In this document: in pieces, positions 52,074 to 61,911 of the stretch
Numbering within the stretch: position 1 is the stretch's first letter
How the letters are laid out: each line of letters starts with the position of its first letter
Source of the DNA: Chitinophaga agri
Lineage (GTDB): Bacteria; Bacteroidota; Bacteroidia; Chitinophagales; Chitinophagaceae
Reading direction: 5' to 3'
Assembly (NCBI RefSeq): GCF_010093065.1
Contig: NZ_CP048113.1
Coordinates: forward strand, 2,294,001 to 2,358,000
DNA: 64,000 nucleotides
The notes under the pieces: generated by a model
Databases searched by the model: none
The model's input: the letters and a program-made list of their open reading frames with translations, nothing else
What the model was told of the DNA's origin: nothing
Made by a program: the position numbers and the translations under genes

Positions 52074-52847
52074 TCAGGGCAGCAATAGCTTGCTTTTCAC
52101 CGTATCATTATATGTGTTAGACGTTTTTATCCGTGCACCTTGCTTATCATTCATCAATAGTATAAACGTCCCCTTAAAATATTTCTGTATCTCACGTATC
52201 TTCAGTTTGTTAACAATAAAACTCCGGTGCACCCGCACAAATACCGCTGGTAACCGCTCCTCAAGATAGGTCAGTGATATATCGATTAACTGCTCTTCTC
52301 CCTCCGTATGTACGACCACATATTTCTCTCTCGCTTCCAGATAAACAATATCATTCACCTGTACCAGGTAGATCTTATCTCCTTTCTTTACCGGTATCGT
52401 ACTGATACGCGCTTCTTCCTGCTGCTCCCGTAACATCATTTTCATCTTTGATAATAATGCCACCTCATTGCCGGTACGCTGTGACACCCTTCTGATCGTC
52501 ATATCCAGCCGGTCTTCTTCCACAGGCTTCAGCAGATAGTCTAATGAGTTCTTCTCAAAAGCGCGGATCGCATATTCCTCATAAGCGGTGACAAACACGA
52601 TCATCGGTGCATAGGTCAGCTGATCAAGCACCTCAAAGCCATCAAAGGCAGGCATGCGGATATCCAGGAATACCAGCTCCGGCTGAAGACTATTCATCAT
52701 TGCCACCGCAGCAGCACCATCCATTGCCTCTCCGACGATCTTTATCTGCGGATAAGACTGTAAGGCTTTCTTCAACCGGTGAATAGCAATCGCTTCATCA
52801 TCTACCAGCAGCGTGGTGATTGTTTCCTGGAATAACGAGCCGGACAT
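52074..52847 (-). CDS. LytR/AlgR-type response regulator
   Basis: A 257-residue regulator: a receiver domain (about 10-125; phospho-acceptor Asp in LVFLDIRMP, Lys in LLKPVEE), then a LytTR DNA-binding domain (about 150-250; YLEAREKYVVVHT and FVRVHRSFIVNKLKI). Its start overlaps the end of the partner kinase gene by 50 bases, so the two are surely made together. It should bind promoters of nearby genes, perhaps the divergent ABC operon. No target site is visible. Confidence 0.93.
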   Translation of the reverse strand: MSGSLFQETITTLLVDDEAIAIHRLKKALQSYPQIKIVGEAMDGAAAVAMMNSLQPELVFLDIRMPAFDGFEVLDQLTYAPMIVFVTAYEEYAIRAFEKNSLDYLLKPVEEDRLDMTIRRVSQRTGNEVALLSKMKMMLREQQEEARISTIPVKKGDKIYLVQVNDIVYLEAREKYVVVHTEGEEQLIDISLTYLEERLPAVFVRVHRSFIVNKLKIREIQKYFKGTFILLMNDKQGARIKTSNTYNDTVKSKLLLP

Positions 52848-53841
52848 ATTTATCTGGAGTATTATTAAGTTCTAAAGTATAATTATCTGCATATAGCAGC
52901 TTCAGTTTATTCATCACCATCTGCAATCCCATACCCGTTCCCGGTATAGCTGGAAACCCAGGCCCTGAATCTGCAATGACGATCACCAGTTTCTCTTCTT
53001 CAGTATGCATACGTACATGAATAAACCCATCAGTAGCCTGGGTCTCTATACCATGTTTGATCGCATTCTCCACCAGCGGTTGCAGGATGAAAGAGGGCAG
53101 CTGTATATGTTGTACGCCGGGTGCTGTCTCTATGTGATAATGCATCCTGTCGCCATACCTTATCTGCTGCATATGCAGGTAGGTCGTAATGATATCCAGC
53201 TCATCGCGCACACTGTGGAAGGTCGTGCTATCCTTGTTCAGCGTGAACCGGAAGAACTTCGACAACAACAGCACCAGCTCTTCCGCCTTCGCAGGATCCT
53301 CAGGTATCAGTCCTGCGATCGTATTATGCATGTTATATAAAAAGTGCGGATTGATCTTTGCACGCAGCAGCTCCAGTTCAAAAGCCGTTTGCTGTTGCTC
53401 GAGCTGTAACAGCCGGTATTGCTGTTGCAGTATCCGTGCATTCGCATGGTTCTTCCACTCTTCACTGATGTATATCGGTATCGCCGTCACCATCACGATC
53501 AGCATGTTCAGTATATAGATACTACCTGCGCTGAATGGCTGATACCCTGTACCAGCTATCCGGCCGTATAACATTACCGTGATCTCTGTTCCAATAAGGG
53601 CTGCCGCTATCAGCAACATGATCATTATGGTGATCTTCTGCCATTCGGCAGATATCCGGCAGATAAAAAACTGCCGGTAATAAATGACCAGCATCATCAG
53701 CGAACCTATACACACACTGGATATAACGGATACGAATATCCGTATAATCCTGTGATCAAAAGTAAAGTAGAGATAGCTGCCAAATGCCCCTCCTATCAGG
53801 ATGCAGAGTAGCAACGTTCTTATTGCAGCACGCATAGTCAA
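52798..53841 (-). CDS. LytS-like sensor histidine kinase
   Basis: A 347-residue kinase of the His_kinase (PF06580-like) type. Several N-terminal membrane spans (LLLCILIGGAFGSYLYF and more to about residue 125) are followed by a coiled linker. The H box is RAKINPHFLYNMHNTI with the acceptor His, followed by VENAIKHGIE and the G box ADSGPGFP. Its start overlaps the upstream membrane-protein gene by 4 bases (ATGA-type). It senses an unknown signal through the spans. The tight gene order makes a three-gene operon with the response regulator. Confidence 0.93.
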   Translation of the reverse strand: MTMRAAIRTLLLCILIGGAFGSYLYFTFDHRIIRIFVSVISSVCIGSLMMLVIYYRQFFICRISAEWQKITIMIMLLIAAALIGTEITVMLYGRIAGTGYQPFSAGSIYILNMLIVMVTAIPIYISEEWKNHANARILQQQYRLLQLEQQQTAFELELLRAKINPHFLYNMHNTIAGLIPEDPAKAEELVLLLSKFFRFTLNKDSTTFHSVRDELDIITTYLHMQQIRYGDRMHYHIETAPGVQHIQLPSFILQPLVENAIKHGIETQATDGFIHVRMHTEEEKLVIVIADSGPGFPAIPGTGMGLQMVMNKLKLLYADNYTLELNNTPDKYVRLVIPGNNHHAAGR

Positions 53842-54503
53842 TGTGTCTGAAGTACGGGTTTACGCTGGAAAGACAACTTTCTGCCGCCTAACCTGATAAA
53901 GATAACAATAACGCAAGTCAAACCAATCACAGAGGGCATAAACTGACTATAAGGCTTGAACTGCGGAAGCATCGTCCCTCCGAAAGCAGATAGCAGGGCA
54001 CTCAGTGCACTCATCATCTTGTATACATGCTCATAAATGGCGGCCCGTTTTAACGTGGCAACCGGGAGCAGTCCCCTGGACAGATCGTATACCGTCACCA
54101 ATACCAGGTAAGCCAGTCCGGAATAGATGATCACCGGTGACCAGTACACACCGGACTGCTGAATATAATGCAGATAACCGCCTGTTAATGCGAGTACAAG
54201 AAGCGGTACCACATAGTCCAGCATCGCCAGCGGTTTACCCAACCGGCGCAAGACCCTGATACCACTGAAACAATTATACCCCGCCGTCAGTGTCAGCACC
54301 AGCAGGAACATGTTCCGGTTGAAGATGAATACTCCTGCCAGCCCCGTGGCTGTTACAATGATCATCGCGTACATAAAATACCGGCCGAACTGCGTATGTT
54401 TCCCCCGTCGCTTGGTCACCATCAACGCCCCTATTCCAGTCAGTAATCCGATGCTGGCCGCCATCACATGGATGATAATATTGCCCTGATGTAATATTTC
54501 CAT
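53838..54503 (-). CDS. Polytopic membrane protein (DUF2306-like)
   Basis: A protein of about 221 residues with 6-8 membrane spans: IIIHVMAASIGLLTG, FMYAMIIVTATGLAGVFIF, MFLLVLTLTAGYN, VVPLLVLALTGGYL, VIIYSGLAYLVLV and an end span. The His in GNIIIHVMAASIG is typical of the DUF2306 or heme-like membrane group, but function is unknown. I chose ATG 54503; an earlier ATG at 54542 adds 13 residues. It leads a three-gene operon with the LytS/LytR pair and may be a sensor partner. Confidence 0.8.
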   Translation of the reverse strand: MEILHQGNIIIHVMAASIGLLTGIGALMVTKRRGKHTQFGRYFMYAMIIVTATGLAGVFIFNRNMFLLVLTLTAGYNCFSGIRVLRRLGKPLAMLDYVVPLLVLALTGGYLHYIQQSGVYWSPVIIYSGLAYLVLVTVYDLSRGLLPVATLKRAAIYEHVYKMMSALSALLSAFGGTMLPQFKPYSQFMPSVIGLTCVIVIFIRLGGRKLSFQRKPVLQTH

Positions 54504-54670
54504 AAAAGAATAATTTACCGGCAAAGCAAGGATATCCTGCACCCGGACACAATGTAATTCCGACAGAAAGGGATATATACCGATGAATTGGTTAAATGTT
54601 TCCTAAAATGATCCAATCACCATCCGCATATTGGTCAACCGCACGGTATTCATACTATATTTAAATCGTA

Positions 54671-55381
54671 ATGAATGATCCGGAGCAGAGCGACTATTCA
54701 TCAACAACAGTACCGGTAGTGTCCTGCCGGCCATCACCCAACCATATGCTGCGGATTACGGACTTTAAAAAATCATACCACCGCCAGCCCGTACTGAATA
54801 TTCCTTCGCTTCACCTGAATAGTGGTATTCACTGGATCAAAGGAGTGAATGGTTCTGGTAAAAGTACCCTGCTGAAGGCTATCGCAGGAATTATTGATTT
54901 CTCCGGGGATATACTCCTGGAAGGGATCAATATCAGGCAGCAGCCGGTCCCCTATAGAAAAAGCGTCAACTTCGCGGAAGCAGAGCCCCTCTTTCCTGAA
55001 TTCCTTACCGGCAGAGAAATGATTTCACTCTTCACCACTGCTAAACAAGCTCCTCCCGGACAGGCAACCGCCTATCTGGAGCGTATGCAGATGCAGGGGT
55101 ATCTTGATCAGCCGTTAGGAGGCTATTCAAGCGGTATGCTAAAGAAGCTGTCGCTGGTACTCGCCTTCCTGGGCCATCCTACCCTCATCCTGCTGGATGA
55201 GCCCTTGATCACACTGGATGCCGCATCCCTCGATATGCTCTACGGATGGATCAGGGAAAAACACAATACACAGGGTACATCATTTATACTCTCCTCGCAT
55301 CAGGCAATAGAACAAACAGCTTTGCCTGTCAGTAGTATACTGGAAACAGCCCACCAAACCGTAAAACAGCTTCCCGGATGA
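54671..55381 (+). CDS. ABC transporter ATP-binding protein
   Basis: A 236-residue ATPase. Walker A is GVNGSGKSTLLK near residue 60. The ABC signature is GGYSSGMLKKL rather than LSGGQ. Walker B is TLILLDEPLI. The switch His is in SSHQ. It has a short N-terminal extension rich in Ser and Pro. It forms an export-type pair with the next gene, whose start overlaps its stop by 4 bases. The substrate is unknown. It is divergent from the LytS/LytR operon, which may regulate it. Confidence 0.95.
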   Translation: MNDPEQSDYSSTTVPVVSCRPSPNHMLRITDFKKSYHRQPVLNIPSLHLNSGIHWIKGVNGSGKSTLLKAIAGIIDFSGDILLEGINIRQQPVPYRKSVNFAEAEPLFPEFLTGREMISLFTTAKQAPPGQATAYLERMQMQGYLDQPLGGYSSGMLKKLSLVLAFLGHPTLILLDEPLITLDAASLDMLYGWIREKHNTQGTSFILSSHQAIEQTALPVSSILETAHQTVKQLPG

Positions 55382-56508
55382 TCTCACCGCTTACCCGTGT
55401 CCTTATCAGGATCTTCTCAACCGGCTTTTACCGGGCCAACGCCGGACTATTGCTGTCTTTCTTTGTCATCATTGTGAGCTATACCATCCTGATCACACCT
55501 GCTGGTACGATGCCGCATGAGCTGTTTGAGTTCTCCCAGCTGATCGTTATGCTCACTTTTATCAGCAGCCCGGTCACCCTCAGTATGATCTTCCTGGTAT
55601 GGCTGTTATATACCGTGCGGAGCTGGCAATATGTGGCGGCACAGCTGACCTTACCGGAAAACGGCTTCCTGTTCTACAGCAGCACGTCACTTTCCTGGTT
55701 CAGACAACTATCCAGCTGGTGGTGGATGCAATTTGTCATTACGCTACCGCTGACTTTATACGGGCTGCTGGCGGTGGTATTCGGCATTATCCATCATCAT
55801 TACCTGTACCCTTTCCTTACACTCATTTATCTCGTGTTGCTAATGACAGTCAGCGCCGTGATCTACGTAAGACTGGCCAACAAACTGTCAGCCGGCGTAC
55901 CAGAGGTGCTCGCCTTCCGGTGGCCCGTTCGCTGGCCTACCCCCTTTTTCAGTCTCTTTCTCTACCAGATCGTACACCGGCTAAAGACAGGGGGCATCAT
56001 CACCAAAGTGCTGTCGCTCTTCTGCCTGTCAAGCGGCGTATACGCACTGGCCAGCAATAACCGGCATGATCTGCGGGTAGCAGGACTGGTCGTGCTTACA
56101 GCAGTCACGGCTCACCTGTACCTGGTCTACCAGGAACACCGGTTTGAAGGTATGATGCTTCCCTTTGCCCGGAACTTTCCCTACAGCCGTAAACAGCTGT
56201 TCGGCTACGCGGTATTGCGGTACCTCTTATTACTGACGCCTGAGATCCTTGTGCTTTTTATACTGGAATCGCCCTTACAGGCCACACTGCTCACGTTATA
56301 TGCGGTCAGCACGTTGCTGCTGTTCCGAGGCTGGCTGTACCTGACGGGTCTGCAGATGAATATTTACCTGTTGGTAGCATTTATCATGTACATCCTGCTG
56401 TTCTGGCTGATCATGTACGGATACCTCTGGCAGTCGGCGGGTATAAACCTCCTGCTGGGCTATCTATTCTTCTATTTGAGATACTACAGGCCCCGCCCGG
56501 TCGTGTAA
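55378..56508 (+). CDS. ABC transporter permease-like membrane protein
   Basis: A 376-residue membrane protein of 9-11 spans (LLLSFFVIIVSYTILI, VMLTFISSPVTLSMIFLVWLLY and so on). It carries the long hydrophobic segments, with few polar residues, typical of ABC-2-like exporters. The ATG overlaps the stop of the ATPase gene (ATGA), so translation is coupled. The two proteins probably form one export complex. I see no binding protein or accessory factor, so export rather than import is likely. Confidence 0.88.
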   Translation: MISPLTRVLIRIFSTGFYRANAGLLLSFFVIIVSYTILITPAGTMPHELFEFSQLIVMLTFISSPVTLSMIFLVWLLYTVRSWQYVAAQLTLPENGFLFYSSTSLSWFRQLSSWWWMQFVITLPLTLYGLLAVVFGIIHHHYLYPFLTLIYLVLLMTVSAVIYVRLANKLSAGVPEVLAFRWPVRWPTPFFSLFLYQIVHRLKTGGIITKVLSLFCLSSGVYALASNNRHDLRVAGLVVLTAVTAHLYLVYQEHRFEGMMLPFARNFPYSRKQLFGYAVLRYLLLLTPEILVLFILESPLQATLLTLYAVSTLLLFRGWLYLTGLQMNIYLLVAFIMYILLFWLIMYGYLWQSAGINLLLGYLFFYLRYYRPRPVV

Positions 56509-56571
56509 GAAAAACATAGCTCCCTTCTATTTTCAACAAGCTATTGGCCTGGCATGCGCCAGGTATAGGTC

Positions 56572-56608
56572 AGGGTTGTCCGCCAACGGTGGACAACCCT
56601 TTCATTTA
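56572..56608 (+). terminator. Intrinsic terminator of the ABC operon
   Basis: A 13-bp stem with one G-U pair (56572-56584 with 56588-56600), a 3-nt loop and a following TTTCATTT. Confidence 0.85.
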
Positions 56609-56653
56609 CAGCTAAACAGCCTGATGTAAACCCCACCTGATCGGCTTATCATC

Positions 56654-56734
56654 CGGTCACTTCAAGGGCACCAAAAGGGCACTTCAATATCCCGGGGATA
56701 TTGAAGTGCCCTTTTGGTGCCCTTGAAGTGACCG
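56654..56734. repeat. 81-bp near-perfect palindrome
   Basis: Two 40-base arms (56654-56693 and 56695-56734) are exact reverse complements with a single G at the centre (56694). Within each arm CACTTCAA and GGGCAC each occur twice. No T run follows, so it is not a plain terminator. It lies in the gap between the ABC operon terminator and the GH51 gene. The rest of the gap 56509-56975 shows only a CCTGGC/GCCAGG hairpin near 56550 and no clear promoter. Confidence 0.9.
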
Positions 56735-56975
56735 AAAAGTACCCTGTTCGTATGGAGATCAGACGGGGATCAGGAAGGCAGGTAAGCGTGTATAAACAGC
56801 TGTTTCAGACTACCTTTCTGCTATCGTCCGGCGTATACATATAAGCCCCTGATAAAATATGTTGCAGACATATTGATAGATGGTCTTATCGAAAGACAGG
56901 ACGAAGCCACTATCACTTAATTGTCATTTTAACACTTTATCATTATCTTGGGATTCGCTTTATAATTCCACAATA

Positions 56976-59543
56976 ATGAAACACTGGTTATATCTCGCTT
57001 TATTTACCTGCATAACGCATAGCGTTTCGGCTAAATACGATCCGGACTCTGTCTATCTTTTCTCCTACGCCACAGAGAAGAACAATCACCACAACGGCCT
57101 TCATTTCGCCTGGAGCAGGGACCAGCAGCAATGGTACCCTATTGGCAATGAATGGGGTTATCTTAAAAGTGATTATGGTCGCTGGGGTGCGGAAAAAAAG
57201 ATGATCGCCCCTTACCTGATCATCGGACCAGATGGCAACTGGCATTGTGTATGGGGACTGAATGACAGGGAGCATGTCTTTGCCCACGCGGCCTCTCCCG
57301 ACCTGATACACTGGAAACGCCAGAGTTACCCCCTCATGAAGGGCGGCAACAATGTACTGGCGCCCGTCATCTGGTATGATGCTACCCGGCAGCATTACAG
57401 TATCGTTTACAAAACCAGTGAAGGGCAATATTATCAGACGACCACCAAAGACTTCGTTACCTATACGCCGGCAGCAGCAGTTCCTGCGGCAACATATACC
57501 AGCAATCAGATAGCTGTCGACCTGCCCGGCGGAAAGGCCACCGGACAGGTACACCGTGTACCCTGGAAAGTAGCCAGTGAGCTGATCCGGACATATGAAG
57601 GGAAGCAATATAAGATCACCCAGTACAGTGAGTCATCTGCACAGGACAGCGCCCGCTTTGCCGGTATTAAAAATGTAACCGCTGCTATCAGTATCCAGCC
57701 GGAAAAAGCAAAGCCGATCAGCGATCTTTTGTTTGGCGTATTCTTTGAAGATATCAACTATGCGGCGGATGGTGGTTTGTATGCTGAGCTGATCCAGAAC
57801 CGGGACTTTGAATATGCGCTTTCTGATAAAGAAGGGCGTGATAAACAATGGACCCATACCCATTCCTGGACGCTCCAGGGTGAACAGACGGCTTTTTCTA
57901 TTGATTCCACCGCTCCCGTGCACGCCAATAACCGTTTCTATGCCGTACTTGATACGAAGGTACCCGGGGCAGTACTGACCAATACAGGCTTTGACGGTAT
58001 TGCTGTTAAAAAGGGCGATAAATACCGGCTGTCATTATTCAGTAAGCAACGAAACAAACTACTGGTAAAACTGGTGAGTAAACAGGGTGCCATCCTCTCA
58101 CAGGCTACGCTTACGCTCAGTTCTTCCAACTGGAAATCATCCGCTGTTACACTGACGGCGAATGCCGATGCGCCCGATGCGCACCTGGAATTACAACCAT
58201 TACAAACAGGCCGGCTGGAACTCGATATGATCTCTCTTTTCCCTGAAAAGACATTCAAGAACAGGAAGAACGGGTTGCGGCCTGATCTCGCTCAGACCAT
58301 TGCCGACATCCACCCCCGTTTCATACGATTCCCGGGCGGATGCGTTGCGCATGGTGATGGCCTTGGCAATATGTACCGCTGGAAGAATACCATTGGTCCA
58401 CTGGAAGCCAGAAAGCCTCAGCGTAATCTATGGGGGTATCATCAGTCGGCCGGACTTGGTTATTTCGAATACTTCCAGTATTGTGAAGATATTGGTGCCG
58501 AACCTCTGCCTGTGGTACCCGCAGGCGTACCCTGTCAGAATTCCGGCGTTGGCGGAGGCGGTCAGCAGGGAGGTATCCCTATGGCCGAAATGGACGATTA
58601 TGTACAGGAAGTACTTGACCTGGTAGAATATGCCAATGGCGATATCAATACCACCTGGGGCAGAAAACGGGCGGAAGCTGGTCATCCGGCGCCGTTCCAT
58701 CTGAAATACATCGGTATCGGTAATGAAGACCTTATCACAGATGTATTCGAAGAAAGATTTACCATGATCTTTAAAGCCATGCAGGCAAAACATCCCGGGA
58801 TCACGGTGATAGGTACCGTAGGTCCCTTTTACGAAGGTACTGACTATGAAGAAGGCTGGGCACTGGCCAGACAACTGAAAGTCCCTATGGTGGATGAACA
58901 TTACTATGAAACCGCCGGCTGGTTCATCAACAACCAGGACTTCTACGATAAATACGATCGCTCCCATGCGAAGGTATATCTTGGAGAATATGCCGCACAT
59001 CTGCCGGGGCAGCAGGTGAACCTGGAAACTGCCCTATCAGAAGCGATCTATCTTACAGGTGTGGAAAGGAACGGGGATGTGGTCAGTATGACTTCCTACG
59101 CCCCTCTACTGGCCAGAGAAGGGCATACCCAATGGAACCCTGACCTGATCTATTTTAATAACACCAGTGTAAAGCCGACCACAGGTTATTATGTACAAAA
59201 GCTGTTTGGCACGAATACAGGCAATGAATATCTGCATGGCACAGTGACACTTTCTGATCAGCAGCCGGCATTGAATAAACGGGTGTCCATGTCGGTCGTA
59301 CGCGATAACCAAACAAAAGATGTCATCATTAAACTGGTCAATATTTCACCTTTTAATATTACGTCGGATATCGATCTCGGCGGACTGTCTGTTGCCGGCA
59401 CGCAAGCCTCTCTGACCGTGCTGCAGGGGCGCCCATCTGCCAAAGATGTGGTACCTGTTGTGTCAACGCTCACAGTTGCGCCGCAGTTTCAAGCAGCGAT
59501 GCCGGCGTATTCATTCTCAATTATCAGGATCAAAACAAAGTAG
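56976..59543 (+). CDS. Alpha-L-arabinofuranosidase (GH51) with N-terminal GH43-like propeller
   Basis: A secreted enzyme of about 855 residues. A signal peptide ends near SVSAK. Residues about 25-240 form a beta-propeller-like region like GH43/GH32 proteins (HFAWSRDQQQWYPIG, then SPDLIHWKRQSYP). The rest matches a GH51 arabinofuranosidase. It opens with SDLLFGVFFEDINYAADGGLYAEL, followed by HPRFIRFPGGCVAHG. The acid/base Glu is in KYIGIGNED, the nucleophile Glu probably in VYLGEYAAH, and a beta domain closes it. It should release arabinose from plant arabinan or arabinoxylan. The start at 56976 is chosen over 56880. The GH27 gene follows after 4 bases. Confidence 0.88.
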   Translation: MKHWLYLALFTCITHSVSAKYDPDSVYLFSYATEKNNHHNGLHFAWSRDQQQWYPIGNEWGYLKSDYGRWGAEKKMIAPYLIIGPDGNWHCVWGLNDREHVFAHAASPDLIHWKRQSYPLMKGGNNVLAPVIWYDATRQHYSIVYKTSEGQYYQTTTKDFVTYTPAAAVPAATYTSNQIAVDLPGGKATGQVHRVPWKVASELIRTYEGKQYKITQYSESSAQDSARFAGIKNVTAAISIQPEKAKPISDLLFGVFFEDINYAADGGLYAELIQNRDFEYALSDKEGRDKQWTHTHSWTLQGEQTAFSIDSTAPVHANNRFYAVLDTKVPGAVLTNTGFDGIAVKKGDKYRLSLFSKQRNKLLVKLVSKQGAILSQATLTLSSSNWKSSAVTLTANADAPDAHLELQPLQTGRLELDMISLFPEKTFKNRKNGLRPDLAQTIADIHPRFIRFPGGCVAHGDGLGNMYRWKNTIGPLEARKPQRNLWGYHQSAGLGYFEYFQYCEDIGAEPLPVVPAGVPCQNSGVGGGGQQGGIPMAEMDDYVQEVLDLVEYANGDINTTWGRKRAEAGHPAPFHLKYIGIGNEDLITDVFEERFTMIFKAMQAKHPGITVIGTVGPFYEGTDYEEGWALARQLKVPMVDEHYYETAGWFINNQDFYDKYDRSHAKVYLGEYAAHLPGQQVNLETALSEAIYLTGVERNGDVVSMTSYAPLLAREGHTQWNPDLIYFNNTSVKPTTGYYVQKLFGTNTGNEYLHGTVTLSDQQPALNKRVSMSVVRDNQTKDVIIKLVNISPFNITSDIDLGGLSVAGTQASLTVLQGRPSAKDVVPVVSTLTVAPQFQAAMPAYSFSIIRIKTK

Positions 59544-59547
59544 AACA

Positions 59548-60888
59548 ATGAAATCACTTTTTTTATGGGCCTTACTACTGACAGGCTTTACCACGTTTGC
59601 ACAAAAAAAGCAGGATTTTCACACCTGGGCCGCTACGCCACCAATGGGATGGAACAGCTGGGATTGTTACGGTCCGACGGTAACGGAAGCCGAAGTGAAA
59701 GCGAACGCCGACTACATGGCTACTCACCTGAAACAGTACGGATGGAAGTACATTGTAGTGGACATTCGCTGGTATGTGGCTAATGACAAATCACATGGCT
59801 ATAATGAGAAAGATCCTGATTACAATATTGACCAATATGGTCGCTTTCAACCGGCTATCAATCGTTTCCCATCTGCCGCAGGCGGAAAAGGATTTAAGCC
59901 ACTGGCTGATTATCTGCATAGCAAGGGACTTAAATTTGGTATCCATATCATGCGGGGAGTACCGGTAGTGGCGGTTAACAGGAAACTGCCGGTCAAAGGC
60001 ACTAATGTAACAGCTGCCGATATTTACAGTGACCAACACCAGTGTAAATGGCTGCATGATATGTACACCGTTGTTCCGGGCAAAACAGGCGCGCAGGAAT
60101 ATTACAATTCCCTGTTTGAGCTGTATGCTTCGTGGGGACTGGATTTCATCAAGATCGATGACCTCTCCGCGCCTATCTATTTCACAGAAGAAATCGAGAT
60201 GATCAGGAAAGCTATTCAGCGTACCGGTCGTGAAATTGTATTAAGTACATCACCGGGAGAAACGCCGGTTGCACAGGCAGCGCACGTACAACAGCATGCT
60301 AATATGTGGCGTACGGTGGATGATTTCTGGGACAACTGGCCTCACCTGAAAGATCATTTTGAGGTATTTGATCGCTGGAATAAATGGCGTACAGCAGGCG
60401 CATGGCCTGATGGAGATATGTTACCACTGGGACGCATCGGTATCCGTGCAGAAAGAGGAGAACCACGCATGAGTGCATTTACAAAAGATGAGCAGTATAC
60501 CCTGATGACACTCTGGACGATCTTCCGTTCACCGCTGATGTTCGGTGGTAATCTGCCGGACAATGATGCATTCACACTGTCGCTGATCACCAATAAAAAT
60601 GTATTGCAGGTATTAAATAACAGTGCGAATAACCGCCCGCTTTTCAATAACAAAGAGCAGGCAGCGTGGACAGCCGATGTACCTGGAAAATCCGCTAAAT
60701 ACCTGGCAGTATTCAATAAAGCAGATAAGGATGCTGCCGCTGTTGCTGTTGATCTGACAACTATTGGTATTACGGGACAATATACTGTCACAGACCTCTG
60801 GACAGGAAAAGTGGTGGGGACATTCACAGGTAGCTTTGCACCGGAGATCCATCCGCATGGCGCAGGACTTTACAAGATCACTCCATAA
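59548..60888 (+). CDS. Secreted alpha-galactosidase (GH27)
   Basis: A protein of about 446 residues with a signal peptide (MKSLFLWALLLTG, cleavage near TTFAQ). GH27 hallmarks are clear: TPPMGWNSWDCYGPTVTE at the start, WKYIVVDIRWY, the nucleophile Asp in DFIKIDDL and the acid/base Asp in WRTVDDFWD. A C-terminal beta domain follows. It hydrolyses terminal alpha-galactose from plant glycans such as galactomannan side chains. It starts 4 bases after the GH51 gene, so the two form a glycan-degrading operon. The ATG at 59548 is chosen; the frame to 59446 overlaps the GH51 gene. Confidence 0.93.
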   Translation: MKSLFLWALLLTGFTTFAQKKQDFHTWAATPPMGWNSWDCYGPTVTEAEVKANADYMATHLKQYGWKYIVVDIRWYVANDKSHGYNEKDPDYNIDQYGRFQPAINRFPSAAGGKGFKPLADYLHSKGLKFGIHIMRGVPVVAVNRKLPVKGTNVTAADIYSDQHQCKWLHDMYTVVPGKTGAQEYYNSLFELYASWGLDFIKIDDLSAPIYFTEEIEMIRKAIQRTGREIVLSTSPGETPVAQAAHVQQHANMWRTVDDFWDNWPHLKDHFEVFDRWNKWRTAGAWPDGDMLPLGRIGIRAERGEPRMSAFTKDEQYTLMTLWTIFRSPLMFGGNLPDNDAFTLSLITNKNVLQVLNNSANNRPLFNNKEQAAWTADVPGKSAKYLAVFNKADKDAAAVAVDLTTIGITGQYTVTDLWTGKVVGTFTGSFAPEIHPHGAGLYKITP

Positions 60889-60890
60889 AG

Positions 60891-60920
60891 AAAATGGCCT
60901 GTTATCAGGCCATTTTTTTA
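60891..60920. terminator. Bidirectional intrinsic terminator
   Basis: An 11-bp stem (60891-60901 with 60906-60916) and a 4-nt loop with a T run. It overlaps the last bases of the convergent AraC gene. Confidence 0.88.
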
Positions 60921-61789
60921 TACTGGTTAGGGCTCATGCCCACTTCTTTTTTAAATAAACGGGAGAAATAAGGGAGATTCTCAAACCCCAGCAGGTAAGC
61001 GATTTCAGCCACACGCTGGTCTGCGGATCTCAGCAGATTCTTCGCTTGTGAGATCAGGTAAATGTGGATCAGTTCGATAGCCGTCTTACCTGTTTCCTGT
61101 TTCAGCAGGTCGCTCAGATAGCGGGGCGAAAGATGTAGTTGCTCCGCCATATAGTTGACCGTAGGCAATCCTTTATCTTCTATACTACCCTCCTTAAAAT
61201 AATTGGCGAGTGTTTCGTTGAAGCGGGAAACAGTCTTTCCGGATAACGTTGCTCTGTTGATAAACTGGCGTTTGTAAAACCGCTGGGAATACTGCAGCAT
61301 GGAACTGATATGTCCGAGGATGATGTTACGGCTGTATTCGTCCTGTGTGCCGTTATACTCTGTTTCTATTTTGTGATACAGCTCCCACATGATCTGCTCT
61401 TCGCGTGGCGACAAATGCAGCGCTTCATTGACCTCATAGTCGAAGAAGTGGTACTTTGTGATCTCTGCATACAGTGGATGTCCGTTCAGATAATCCTCAT
61501 GCAGGAATAACAGAAAGCCATCTTCTTCAAATTCCAGTCCTTTCATTTCAATGATCTGGCGGGGGCTGCTGAAATACATGGAACCGCTCTGGTTGTCGTA
61601 GTTCGTCCGGCCGTATTTGAACACGCCGGCCTTCAGCTTTTTGAACCCGATCATATAGAAGTCACTGGTAAATTCCCGGTCACCGATCGTACAGGTTTTA
61701 TCACAACGGGTGATGCTGAGCAAGGGGTTTTCCGGTAAGGGAAAATTGTTTGCCCGGTTCAGATCTGCGAGATGCCTGTAGTGTACCAT
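60905..61789 (-). CDS. AraC-family transcriptional regulator
   Basis: A 294-residue regulator with a cupin-like sensing half. The AraC helix-turn-helix pair is at the end: LPTVNYMAEQLHLSPRYLSD, then QRVAEIAYLLGFENLPYFSR. It is convergent with the GH51-GH27 operon, and their ends overlap the same terminator, so it may respond to a sugar from those glycans. Its outline closely resembles the regulator at 25173-26078, so they are paralogues. No operator is identified. Confidence 0.88.
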   Translation of the reverse strand: MVHYRHLADLNRANNFPLPENPLLSITRCDKTCTIGDREFTSDFYMIGFKKLKAGVFKYGRTNYDNQSGSMYFSSPRQIIEMKGLEFEEDGFLLFLHEDYLNGHPLYAEITKYHFFDYEVNEALHLSPREEQIMWELYHKIETEYNGTQDEYSRNIILGHISSMLQYSQRFYKRQFINRATLSGKTVSRFNETLANYFKEGSIEDKGLPTVNYMAEQLHLSPRYLSDLLKQETGKTAIELIHIYLISQAKNLLRSADQRVAEIAYLLGFENLPYFSRLFKKEVGMSPNQYKKMA

Positions 61790-61911
61790 ATTATCAGATT
61801 ATATACCGCAAAAGTAGTGGCTATATACCAGCATTATTTATACAAAAGTCGGTAAAAAAGGTACATATTGAGGAAGGGCCGTCTTTGATACGGTCCCTTC
61901 CTTTATTTACT

